Source: Actinomycetota bacterium (lineage in GTDB: Bacteria > Actinomycetota > Thermoleophilia > Solirubrobacterales > 70-9). Taken from it: a stretch of 7,030 nucleotides of DNA. The stretch is taken from assembly GCA_005884985.1 (NCBI GenBank), contig VAYK01000083.1, positions 1 to 7,030 on the forward strand, in the 5' to 3' direction. The translations under genes and the position numbers were made by a program. The first letter of the stretch is position 1. Every line of letters begins with the position of its first letter. Of this stretch, positions 1 through 6,034 are shown in pieces. The notes beneath the pieces are model-generated. The model was not told the DNA's origin. It worked only from the letters and a program-made list of their open reading frames with translations, and ran no database searches.

Positions 1-130
1 CGGCCAGTCTCTCAAAGCGCGGTTGGGCTCGACGGGCGCGCGCAGCACGGGGGCGGCGGAGCGAGAGTCGGCGGACGCCTCACCGCGGTGCGGTTGGTCT
101 TTTACACCCGAGCAGGAACCTTGTCCCCCG

Positions 131-140
131 AAGGAGGTGA
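131..140 (+). promoter_or_regulatory. Perfect Shine-Dalgarno sequence upstream of the RodZ-like gene
   Basis: AAGGAGGTGA is a full ten-base complement to the usual 3' end of bacterial 16S rRNA. No ATG, GTG or TTG follows at normal spacing. Two CTG codons (144 and 147) do follow, and both are in frame with the RodZ-like gene, with no stop between 141 and 246. Initiation at CTG 147 (spacing 6) would add 33 residues to that protein. It could instead be a chance match or a relic. The sequence is seen directly; its use is inference. Confidence 0.4.
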
Positions 141-245
141 AAGCTGCTGGAGTCCGCCGCCCTCTTCCGGACCCGGGATCAGCCGGGCCGTGGCCCAGGA
201 CTCTCGCACGCACGCGCGGCAGCTGAGCAGGACAATAGGTTCGAT

Positions 246-1013
246 ATGGCGCCCGAGCTCGGGCAGTCCCTGCGTGAGGCTCGCATCCGCGGCGGGATCG
301 AGCTCAGTCAGGTTGAGCAGGCAACCAAGATCCGAATCAGGTACCTGCGCGCCATGGAGGAGGATCAGTGGGAGCTGCTTCCGGGGGCGGCCTACGCGCG
401 CGGCTTTCTGCGCACCTACGCGCGGTTCCTGGGGCTGGATGACGAGATCCTCGTCCAGGAATACGGGCACCGCCACGAGCGAGTCAAGGAAGTGGACCCG
501 CGAGCCGAACCGGTGCTGCCGAGAGGCGGCCGTGCCGGGAGGCCTCGCACGAGGCCGAGCGGCACCGTGCTGGCGGGCATCGTCGCCGCGACGGTGCTCG
601 GCGGGTTGTTCGTCCTGGGCCTGATCGGCGGCTCTGGGAATGGCGACCACGGCGCGGGCCGAGGCGCGGGTACGAAGAAGGCCAGCCCTTCGCCTACCAC
701 GACCTCCACCACCGCGCCCGCTCCGCAGCCCGCGCAGGTCTCTCTGCGGCTGCGCGCGACCGGGACCGTCTGGGCATGCCTCGTCGACGACCGCGGCCGC
801 CCGCTGGTCAACGGCGTGACGCTCACAGCAGGTGAGACGCGGGGACCGTTTCAGGCCCGGGCATTCAAGGTCACGTTTGGCAACGGCTACGTGCAGATGG
901 AGGTCGACAACAAGCCCTTCAAGGTCCCTCAGGCCGCCGAACCCTTGGGCTACCAGATCGCTTCGCGCGGGGTCAGCAAGCTGGCCTCGTCCTCGCGGCC
1001 CACATGCATATGA
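246..1013 (+). CDS. rodZ: RodZ-like helix-turn-helix membrane protein
   Basis: A 255-residue single-pass membrane protein with RodZ architecture. RodZ links the MreB cytoskeleton to the cell-wall elongation machinery in rod-shaped bacteria; many actinobacterial homologues are known only by domain layout. Residues 3-70 form a Cro/Xre-type helix-turn-helix with the family hallmarks GQSLREAR, KIRIRYLRAMEED and PGAAYARGFLRTYARFLGL. A basic stretch (about 92-104) precedes one hydrophobic helix (about 107-128), giving a cytoplasmic N-terminus. A Ser/Thr/Pro/Ala-rich linker (about 143-163) leads to a small beta-rich outer domain (about 164-228) resembling DUF4115. ATG 246 is chosen because the helix-turn-helix begins right after it, as in relatives. 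Its own ribosome site is weak (AGG at 237-239), while a perfect one lies at 131-140, so an N-terminal extension cannot be excluded. The family is clear; a role in cell shape here is inferred. Confidence 0.85.
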   Translation: MAPELGQSLREARIRGGIELSQVEQATKIRIRYLRAMEEDQWELLPGAAYARGFLRTYARFLGLDDEILVQEYGHRHERVKEVDPRAEPVLPRGGRAGRPRTRPSGTVLAGIVAATVLGGLFVLGLIGGSGNGDHGAGRGAGTKKASPSPTTTSTTAPAPQPAQVSLRLRATGTVWACLVDDRGRPLVNGVTLTAGETRGPFQARAFKVTFGNGYVQMEVDNKPFKVPQAAEPLGYQIASRGVSKLASSSRPTCI

Positions 1014-1049
1014 GAGAGATCAAAGGGCTGCGCGCGCTCCGCATCGTTC

Positions 1050-1102
1050 GCGCGCTGGACCGAGCGCGCCGCCCGCTCTCCTCGCCCACCAGCCGTGGGC
1101 GA
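1050..1102. terminator. Two tandem hairpins between convergent genes
   Basis: Hairpin one pairs GCGCGCT (1050-1056) with AGCGCGC (1063-1069) around a six-base loop. Hairpin two pairs TCGCCCAC (1082-1089) with GTGGGCGA (1095-1102) around a five-base loop. They lie between the stop codons of the convergent RodZ-like and pilin genes. That suits a two-way terminator of the type common in high-GC bacteria, but neither has a T tract, so the role is inferred from position. Confidence 0.45.
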
Positions 1103-1137
1103 TCGCGGCGGGCGGCGGCACTCGCACCCTGGGGTAC

Positions 1138-1386
1138 TCAGCGGAACGTGATCGCGTTCACGGCCTGCTTGATCTTGTTCACGATCAGGTCGGCGAGCTC
1201 GGTCCCCTGCTTGCCGTTGAACCCTTTCATCGCCGCCACCATCCCGACCATCAAGAGCGAGACCAGCAGTATCAGGCCGACATACTCGACCGTGCCCTGC
1301 CCGCGCTCGCCCTCGAGCGCGGCGACGATTCGTCTCGCCCGCCGGGCGAACGTCACGTGGATGTATGCGGCCAGCTTGTAGAACAT
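1138..1386 (-). CDS. Flp-type (type IVb) pilin precursor
   Basis: An 82-residue prepilin. The leader (1-29) is basic and ends in GERG; the following QGTVEY is the class III signal recognised by a prepilin peptidase. Cleavage after Gly29 puts Glu at mature position +5 and Tyr at +6, the Flp signature. A hydrophobic helix follows (about 36-53), then a short amphipathic tail ending in ITFR. The predicted mature pilin is 53 residues, usual for Flp. Such pilins build thin adhesive pili with Tad/Cpa machinery at the cytoplasmic membrane. The ATG is preceded by AGGAGG with a four-base gap. No tad, cpa, TadE or prepilin peptidase gene is in the window, so the machinery must lie elsewhere if the pilin is used. 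The 29-residue leader is rather long for this class. It faces the RodZ-like gene and diverges from the DUF427 gene. Confidence 0.85.
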   Translation of the reverse strand: MFYKLAAYIHVTFARRARRIVAALEGERGQGTVEYVGLILLVSLLMVGMVAAMKGFNGKQGTELADLIVNKIKQAVNAITFR

Positions 1387-1608
1387 CGGACCTCCTGGTT
1401 CGGTTTCGGCCGATGCTGGCGCTGACGGCGTTACCGGTCCAGACCCGGGCGACGCGGCTTGGCGCCGTCCCTGTGAACGAAGTCACGCACCCGGCCCCTC
1501 CGCCTGTGCGCTTCGATCGGGCTTCCCTCCGCTCCCGCTCCCCAGCAGCCCCTCCTGCGCGCCCCGAGCTGCAGACCCCGCGTGGCACGGCGTGCGATTC
1601 TACGGGGC

Positions 1609-2475
1609 ATGTCGTTGACCCTTGGGCCCGCGCCGCTGGGCAACAAACCCGCGGGTGTGTTCAACAGCGAGCCCGAACGGGAAGGACTTCTCTACCTCGA
1701 GCCGTCGCCGCGGCGGATTCGAGGCATTGCCGGCGGCGTGACGGTGATCGACAGCCGCGAGGCCCGGATGCTGCACGAGTACGGCCGGCTGCCGATCTAT
1801 CTCTTCCCGCGCGAGGAGGTGCGAACGGACCTCCTGGAGCCAAGCGAGAGGCGGACGCGCTCCGAGAACAAGGGCGAGGCGCTGTGGTGGCACCTGCGGC
1901 TGCACGGAGAGCCGGTCGAGGATGGCGCCTGGGAGTGGCACGATCCACCGCGGGGCGCCCCGCCGCTCGCCGGGCTCCTCGGGGTCAAGTGGGGTGCGCT
2001 CGAGCTGTGGTTCGAGGAGGACGAGGAGGCGGTCGTCCACCCGCGCGATCCGTACCACCGCGTCGACGTCCTCGACACGAGCCGGCGGGTGCGGATCAGC
2101 CTCGACGGCGAGCTGCTCGCCGAGACCGACCGCGGCAAGGTGATCTTCGAGACCGGCCTGCCCCCGCGCTGGTACGTGCCGCTCGACGACGTCCGCGAGG
2201 AGCTGCTCATCCCGAGCGAGAGGCGGACCGGCTGCGCCTACAAGGGGTTTGCCTCCTACTGGTCGGTGCTCATCGGCGATCGGCCCGAGGAGAACCTCGC
2301 CTGGTGTTACCGGGAGCCGCGCCGCGAAGTCGCCCCGATCGCCGGAATGATCGCGTTCTTCAACGAGCGGCTCGACATCGAGCTCGATGGTCAGCTCCAG
2401 GCACGGCCGCTCACGCCCTGGTCGCCGGAGTGGAAGGGCGAGCGCGCGGACGAGGCGCCGGTCATCACCGCCTGA
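1609..2475 (+). CDS. Tandem DUF427-domain protein
   Basis: A 288-residue soluble protein with no signal peptide, made of two DUF427 repeats. Repeat one spans about residues 32-139 and repeat two about 156-261. They share the order R-R-x-R, a DUF427 start strand, PREE-VR/PLDD-VR, LL-PSERRT, KG, a W-rich strand and a late AG-(L/M) segment. The linker carries HPRDPYHRVDVL, which I recall as typical of the two-domain form. Function is not established; the fold is a small beta-rich domain and no catalytic residue can be named. The second copy has the expected YKG and SYW motifs, whereas the first has NKG and LWW and looks diverged. ATG 1609 is preferred over GTG 1582 because MSLTLGPAPLG is the start I remember in relatives, although only a weak ribosome site precedes it. 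The next gene starts 58 bases downstream, so co-transcription is possible. Confidence 0.85.
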   Translation: MSLTLGPAPLGNKPAGVFNSEPEREGLLYLEPSPRRIRGIAGGVTVIDSREARMLHEYGRLPIYLFPREEVRTDLLEPSERRTRSENKGEALWWHLRLHGEPVEDGAWEWHDPPRGAPPLAGLLGVKWGALELWFEEDEEAVVHPRDPYHRVDVLDTSRRVRISLDGELLAETDRGKVIFETGLPPRWYVPLDDVREELLIPSERRTGCAYKGFASYWSVLIGDRPEENLAWCYREPRREVAPIAGMIAFFNERLDIELDGQLQARPLTPWSPEWKGERADEAPVITA

Positions 2476-2533
2476 GGGAGAACGCGGCTCCGTTCGGGAA
2501 GCCGTAAGGACCGACTCCTAAAGGAGCCAGCAG

Positions 2534-3111
2534 ATGCAGATCCGTGCCCGCATGAGCATGAGTGCCGACGGCTACGTGACCACACCGGAGGGGTGGCCGT
2601 CGCTGACCGCCGACCGGCCTTCGTCTCCGGCAAGAGCCACGGCTATCCGGAGTTCGCCGAGGGCTGCGAGGCGGCGCTGATGGGACGCACGACCTTCGAG
2701 CCCGCTCTCACCAACGTCCGATGGCCATCGCCGAATCTGAACGTGTTCGTGCTCGGTTCACAGCGTCCGTCCGGCACCCCCGACCACGTGGTCAGCGACA
2801 GCGACCCGGCGCGGCTCTTGGAGAAGCTCCGGGCGGCCAACCAGGGCGGCGACGTCCACCTCGTGGGCGGCCCTCGTACGATCGAGACCTTCCGCTCCCT
2901 CGGAGCGCTCGACAAGCTCGAACTGGTCGCGTTGCCGTTGCTGTTCGGAGGCGGGATGCGGCTGACACCGTCGCTCAGTCCCGACACCGGGCTGACGTTC
3001 GAGCGTGAGCGCGCACTTCCGGGCGGCTCGGTGGAGATCGTCTACGCCTGTCGAGGTCGCCGCGATCCACTTCCGAGCCGACCTGTCACCCAACACTCGA
3101 ACCTGACCTGA
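2534..3111 (+). pseudogene. RibD-C / dihydrofolate-reductase-family protein, one-base frameshift
   Basis: This encodes a family member related to the reductase half of RibD and to DHFR, usually an NAD(P)H-dependent reductase of unknown substrate. The start is firm: AAGGAG (2521-2526) sits seven bases before ATG 2534. The first 27 codons read MQIRARMSMSADGYVTTPEG and on to LTAD, the usual N-terminus. The frame then breaks at 2612-2616. The rest (PAFVSGKSHG, then EGC, MGRTTFEPAL, GGDVHLVGGPRTIETFRSLG, LPLLFGGGMRLTP, VEIVYAC) is in another frame. One extra C in GACCGG restores a 192-residue protein. As written, the 5' frame gives a nonsense product; the 3' frame could only start internally at GTG 2593, losing the N-terminal nucleotide-binding strand. 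About 19 residues after VEIVYAC look like an unconserved tail. It may be a recent pseudogene or a single sequencing error. Confidence 0.8.
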
Positions 3112-3156
3112 ACCGTCATCACCAGGGGAACTCGGCCGCCTCATGCCAGGGGAGGC

Positions 3157-3420
3157 ATGGTCGAGATGGGGCACCGCGCCTGGAATCCTGCGGTTGAGCG
3201 CCTGGATGCGTTCATCGGCCGCGGGGCGTCCGCCGGATCTACGAGATGACCTTGGACGATGGCGTGTGGAAGGTGGCGAGACGCGCCGGACCCGTTCCCG
3301 CAGCGCTACACCGGCACCTTCCGCGACCATGGCAAGACCATCGCCGGCCGCTGGGAGAAGGCGGAGCATGGCTCCAACTGGGAGACGGACTTCGACCTGA
3401 CCTATACCAAGGTGAGGTAA
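3157..3420 (+). pseudogene. Decayed DUF1579-like protein, centre deleted and frameshifted
   Basis: Three pieces of one protein lie in order but in two frames. Piece one (from ATG 3157 or 3166) reads MGHRAWNPAVERLDAFIG and meets TGA at 3247. Piece two (about 3225-3275) reads VRRIYEMTLDDGVWKV in a second frame. Piece three (3274-3420) returns to the first frame with WRDAPDPFPQRYTGTF, GRWEKAEHGSNWE and DFDLTYTKVR before TAA. Relatives as I remember them are near 150 residues, with a WRDxPxFxQRxTGTxSDDGxTIxG-like end, so roughly half of the middle is missing here. The junction between pieces two and three fits loss of two bases from GTGTGG. The family's function is unknown. The identification is from memory of the C-terminal pattern; the lost middle and the frame changes are visible in the sequence. 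Confidence 0.65.
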
Positions 3421-3451
3421 ACCGGGTATGTGGTGCCCGGGTCCTTCAACG

Positions 3452-3489
3452 GCTCGTGGGTCGAGCGGGCGAGCGGAGCGCGAGAGCGC
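3452..3489 (+). repeat. Two small hairpins ahead of the AraC-type gene
   Basis: GCTCG (3452-3456) pairs with CGAGC (3462-3466) around TGGGT. GCGC (3478-3481) pairs with GCGC (3486-3489) around GAGA, a stable GNRA-type loop. They fill most of the 84 bases between the decayed DUF1579-like gene and ATG 3505. They could fold in the leader of the AraC-VOC transcript, or act as a weak terminator, but stems this short are common in such GC-rich DNA. Confidence 0.25.
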
Positions 3490-3504
3490 GCGCGATACTG
3501 ACGC

Positions 3505-3939
3505 ATGGCCTTCGCCCCGCCGGCACGGCATCTGCTGCGCGCCAAGGATCTGGCCGACGCGCGTTACGCCCAGCCGCTCGACGTCGACGACATGGCCGGC
3601 GCCGCCGGCCTCTCGCGCGCCCATTTCAGCCGCGAGTTCCGGCGGACGTTCGGCGAGTCGCCCCATGGCTACCTGCTCACCCGGAGGCTGGAGCGCGCGG
3701 CGGCGCTCCTGCGAAACACCGATCGCTCGGTGGCAGAGATCTGCGTCTCGGTGGGCCTGCAGAGCGTCGGCTCGTTCACGTCGAGCTTCGGGCGAGTCTA
3801 TGGCCGGTCGCCCAACGCGTACCGGGCGTCGTTCCCGCCTGCCTCGCAGCACGCCTTGGTTCCCACGTGCGTCGTGCGGGCCTACATGCGCCCGAAAAAC
3901 AGCACGTTTGGAGAAGACAGAGCCACCGCGGACGCCTAG
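3505..3939 (+). CDS. AraC-family DNA-binding regulator, stand-alone HTH form
   Basis: A 144-residue protein consisting almost entirely of the AraC/XylS DNA-binding domain. The first helix-turn-helix is near residues 26-46 (DDMAGAAGLSRAHFSREFRR), followed by FGESPHGYLLTRRLERAAALL. The second is near 76-97 (VAEICVSVGLQSVGSFTSSF), ending in the family's closing GRSPNAYR (100-107). Classical AraC proteins have an N-terminal effector-binding domain and about 300 residues; here there are only about ten residues before the domain, so ligand sensing in cis is unlikely. The C-terminal tail (about 111-144) contains ALVPTCVVRAYMRPKNSTF, which I recall in similar short regulators. The ATG has no strong ribosome site. 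The VOC gene starts 39 bases after its stop on the same strand, and I remember this AraC-VOC pairing in other actinobacteria, so it probably controls or accompanies that gene. Confidence 0.88.
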   Translation: MAFAPPARHLLRAKDLADARYAQPLDVDDMAGAAGLSRAHFSREFRRTFGESPHGYLLTRRLERAAALLRNTDRSVAEICVSVGLQSVGSFTSSFGRVYGRSPNAYRASFPPASQHALVPTCVVRAYMRPKNSTFGEDRATADA

Positions 3940-3978
3940 CATCGGCGGCGTCCTTTCGATCAACCAAGGAGGAACCCG

Positions 3979-4407
3979 ATGATCAGAATCGCCAACGCCC
4001 AGCTCTGGGTCCACGACCAGGACGAGGCGCTCGCGTTCTACACCGAGAAGCTCGGCTTCGAGGTGCGAACCGACGCCACGCTTCCCGAACTCGGCAACTT
4101 CCGCTGGCTCACGGTCAGCCCGGCGGGGCAGCCCGACGTCGCGATCGTGCTGATGGCCATCCCTGGTCCGCCGGTGATGGACGAGGAGGTTGCAAACCAG
4201 GTGCGAAGCCTGGTGGCGACGGGCTTTGCGGGGACGGTCTTCCTCACCACAGAGGACTGCCAGGCTTCCTACGAGGAGCTCAAGGCTCGCGGCGTGGAGT
4301 TCACCGAGGAGCCCGAGGAGCGGCCATACGGAATCGACTCAGGGTTCCGCGACCCCTCCGGCAACAGCTTCCGGCTGACCCAGGTGCGGGAGATGGCGAC
4401 CACTTAG
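3979..4407 (+). CDS. VOC (glyoxalase/bleomycin-resistance fold) protein
   Basis: A 142-residue cytoplasmic protein of the vicinal-oxygen-chelate superfamily, which includes glyoxalase I, extradiol dioxygenases and antibiotic-binding proteins. The two beta-alpha-beta modules are visible: residues 1-60 (IANAQLWVHDQDEALAFYTE, then KLGFEVRTD) and 85-136 (GTVFLTTEDCQASYEELKARG, split by the fold, then FRDPSGNSFRLTQ). Where metal-dependent members have His or Gln and a final Glu, this protein has Gln8 and Arg132 (GNSFRL instead of GN-x-x-EL), so a standard metal site looks incomplete. From memory, RLTQ is usual in this subfamily, so it is not damage. The substrate is unknown. The start is clear: AAGGAGG (3966-3972), six-base gap, ATG. 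It follows the AraC-type gene by 39 bases and is closed by the terminator at 4437-4470, which supports a two-gene operon. Confidence 0.88.
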   Translation: MIRIANAQLWVHDQDEALAFYTEKLGFEVRTDATLPELGNFRWLTVSPAGQPDVAIVLMAIPGPPVMDEEVANQVRSLVATGFAGTVFLTTEDCQASYEELKARGVEFTEEPEERPYGIDSGFRDPSGNSFRLTQVREMATT

Positions 4408-4436
4408 ATCGCCGACCGCCCACGCCCCGCTGCTCT

Positions 4437-4470
4437 CGAAGACCGCCCGAGCTCCGGCGGTCTTCGTTTG
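4437..4470 (+). terminator. Strong hairpin terminator after the VOC gene
   Basis: CGAAGACCGCC (4437-4447) pairs perfectly over 11 bases with GGCGGTCTTCG (4456-4466) around an eight-base loop; a short TTTG follows. It sits 30 bases after the VOC stop. The T run is short, as is normal at high GC. It also lies downstream of the converging diguanylate cyclase gene, so it may stop transcription from both sides. Confidence 0.85.
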
Positions 4471-4538
4471 CGCTCCGACATCCGGTGACCGAGAACGGCC
4501 GTGCCGGTGGGCTATCTATCGCCCCAACTCGCCCGGCG

Positions 4539-5642
4539 TCAGGGGGTGCCTGGCACGAGTTCTAACGCGCCGTCGTCGGGCTCGAACGGGCCCAGGTCGC
4601 CGTTGGCCTGTTCGGCGCCGACCGGACGAGTGGCCTCCACGCGGTTGCGGCCGGCAGCCTTGGCTCGGTAGAGCGCCTCGTCGGCCGCCCGGAGGAGCGG
4701 CTCCTGGCGAACCCGCGATCCCATGGCCGCGGCCACCCCGAGCGACATGCTCAGCTTGAGACCGCCCGGGCGGGCGCGCTCGATCGCCTCGCGGAGCCTT
4801 GAGGCCACCTCAACCCCTTGGGCGACGTCCAGGCCCGGGAGCAGCACGGCGAACTCCTCTCCCGCCATGCGGTACGCCAACTCGAAGGAGCGCAGCGCCT
4901 TGCGCATCTCGTAAGTGCAGTCGCGCAACACGGTGTCTCCGCGCTCGTGTCCGTAGGCGTCGTTCACCTGCTTGAAGCCGTCGAGGTCGCAGACGATCAC
5001 GCAGACAGAGCCGCCGGTGAGGCGGGCCTGCTGCTCGAGCTCGGCGAAGCGCAGCTCGAGCGCGTGCCGGTTGAGCAGTCCGGTGAGCGGGTCCAGCACC
5101 GCGTTGTCGCGGTGCTTGAGCTCCGCATCGGTGAGTGTCGAGGTCACGACGGCGACAACCACGAGCAGCGCGAGCGTGCAGATCACGAGCCTGGGGTCGT
5201 CCGCGAAGCCCCGGGGATCAACGGACACGCTGGCCGCCAGAACGACAACGGCCGTAAGCCCAGCCATGGCCACGACGACGGCGCGCCGGAAGCGGGTCGT
5301 GGCCATGGCACAAGGGATGATCAGCCAGGGCAGCGCGGGGCTGGCGGGCCCACCGGTCCCGGCGACCGCGATCGCCAGCACCAGGAGAATGAGGAGGAGG
5401 GTCTGCGCGGCCAGCCGCTCGGGGTGCGCCGAGCGCTTCAGCCGGTGCTCGAAGGTCGCCAGGGGGACCGCGGCAACAAGGAGGAGCCCGAGCGTCCACC
5501 ACGCGGTCCAGGGCAGGCTGATGACGGTCGCGACACCGAGCACTGCAACCGCGATCGCGCGCGCAGTCCGCATCCGCCCGTTCGCGTCGACGACGCGGGC
5601 ATGATCAAGCTCGGTTGGCACGAGCCAGGAACCCGTCTCCAT
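4539..5642 (-). CDS. Membrane-bound diguanylate cyclase (GGDEF protein)
   Basis: A 367-residue protein predicted to make cyclic di-GMP from two GTP. The N-terminal half (about 27-170) holds five or six hydrophobic segments (about 27-45, 48-64, 78-95, 103-115, 120-140, 152-170) with no recognised sensor domain. The GGDEF domain runs from about 180 to 337, beginning with DPLTGLLNR (184-192). Key residues are present: Asp219 of DLDGFKQVND, Asn227, Asp228, GHERGD (231-236), and signature AGEEF (260-264) in place of GGEEF. The late SLGVA (300-304) and ADEALYRAKAAGRNRV motifs are intact. The inhibitory I-site, normally RxxD, reads RSFE (251-254). The tail after 338 is acidic and unconserved. The start at 5642 has AAGG five bases upstream; Met24 is an alternative. 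No EAL phosphodiesterase is nearby. Activity is likely but unproven given the first-position Ala. Confidence 0.92.
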   Translation of the reverse strand: METGSWLVPTELDHARVVDANGRMRTARAIAVAVLGVATVISLPWTAWWTLGLLLVAAVPLATFEHRLKRSAHPERLAAQTLLLILLVLAIAVAGTGGPASPALPWLIIPCAMATTRFRRAVVVAMAGLTAVVVLAASVSVDPRGFADDPRLVICTLALLVVVAVVTSTLTDAELKHRDNAVLDPLTGLLNRHALELRFAELEQQARLTGGSVCVIVCDLDGFKQVNDAYGHERGDTVLRDCTYEMRKALRSFELAYRMAGEEFAVLLPGLDVAQGVEVASRLREAIERARPGGLKLSMSLGVAAAMGSRVRQEPLLRAADEALYRAKAAGRNRVEATRPVGAEQANGDLGPFEPDDGALELVPGTP

Positions 5643-5778
5643 GCATACCTTGTCGGCAGCCGACTCCCGTTCATGAGGGACGCGTCGAAGGCACTAGTCG
5701 CGGGCGCCAGCATTTGAGGTAGCCGAGTACCCCGGTGAGGGGCCCCACGCCAGGTTGGTCGCGCTGTCGCCCGGCGTG

Positions 5779-6013
5779 CTAGGAGCCGGGGGAACGTGTG
5801 CAGCTCGACGTTGGTCCAGATGTCGGTCTGACCGAGGGGCGACCCGGGGCGATCCCGACCGTCCGTCCAGATCGGGTAGATGACCCGTCCCCCACGGCCA
5901 AGCCGTTGCAGTCGCCAATGAACGCGCCCGAGTCGAAGAACCCTGATTCGGGTCCCACGATCTGGTGCTGATGTTCACGTTGGACCGAGAGGCCCCTCAT
6001 TTGCGGGAGTAAC
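5779..6013 (-). pseudogene. Remnant of a sialidase/BNR-like protein C-terminus
   Basis: Read on the - strand, successive pieces in shifting frames join into one sequence: VTPANEGPLGP, then NVNISTRSWDPNQG, then FFDSGAFIGDCNGLAVGDG, then VIYPIWTDGRDRPGSPLGQT and DIWTNVELHTF. The 'FIGDYNGLA' and 'YPIWTD-R...TDI-TNV' patterns match, as I remember them, the last blade of secreted exo-sialidase/BNR-repeat beta-propellers. Each join fits loss of one base, for example one G in a GGGG run near 5883. Only about 80 residues of a normally much larger protein remain, with no start codon in frame. It lies 136 bases upstream of the diguanylate cyclase on the same strand. The frame changes are seen directly; the family call is moderate. 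Confidence 0.5.
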
Positions 6014-6034
6014 CTTGGAACGTCCGGATCAGCA

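Noticed and set aside
1..130. Possible tail of an upstream gene or a tRNA at the window start
   Set aside because: No frame shows a recognisable protein, and no cloverleaf or conserved TTC arm could be found.
1581..1596. TGGCAC at the DUF427 5' end as a sigma-54 promoter
   Set aside because: The -12 GC is not at the required spacing from the -24 GG, and sigma-54 is not typical of Actinobacteria.
1365..2507. Long + strand frame of 380 codons overlapping the DUF427 gene
   Set aside because: It is Arg/Ala/Pro-rich with no recognisable motif, and overlaps the clearly conserved DUF427 frame; a shadow of GC-rich codon use.
2515..2526. CTCC-TAAA-GGAG inverted repeat covering the DHFR-family ribosome site, as a regulatory switch
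   Set aside because: Four base pairs only; too weak and too likely by chance to call a translational control element.
2758..4014. 418-codon frame on the - strand
   Set aside because: It runs antisense through DHFR-family, AraC and VOC coding sequence, has no motif and is low-complexity basic sequence.
3246..4565. 439-codon + strand frame
   Set aside because: Only its first few codons belong to the DUF1579-like remnant; the rest is out of frame with the AraC and VOC genes.
4818..5717. 299-codon + strand frame opposite the diguanylate cyclase
   Set aside because: Antisense shadow of an intact GGDEF gene; no motif of its own.
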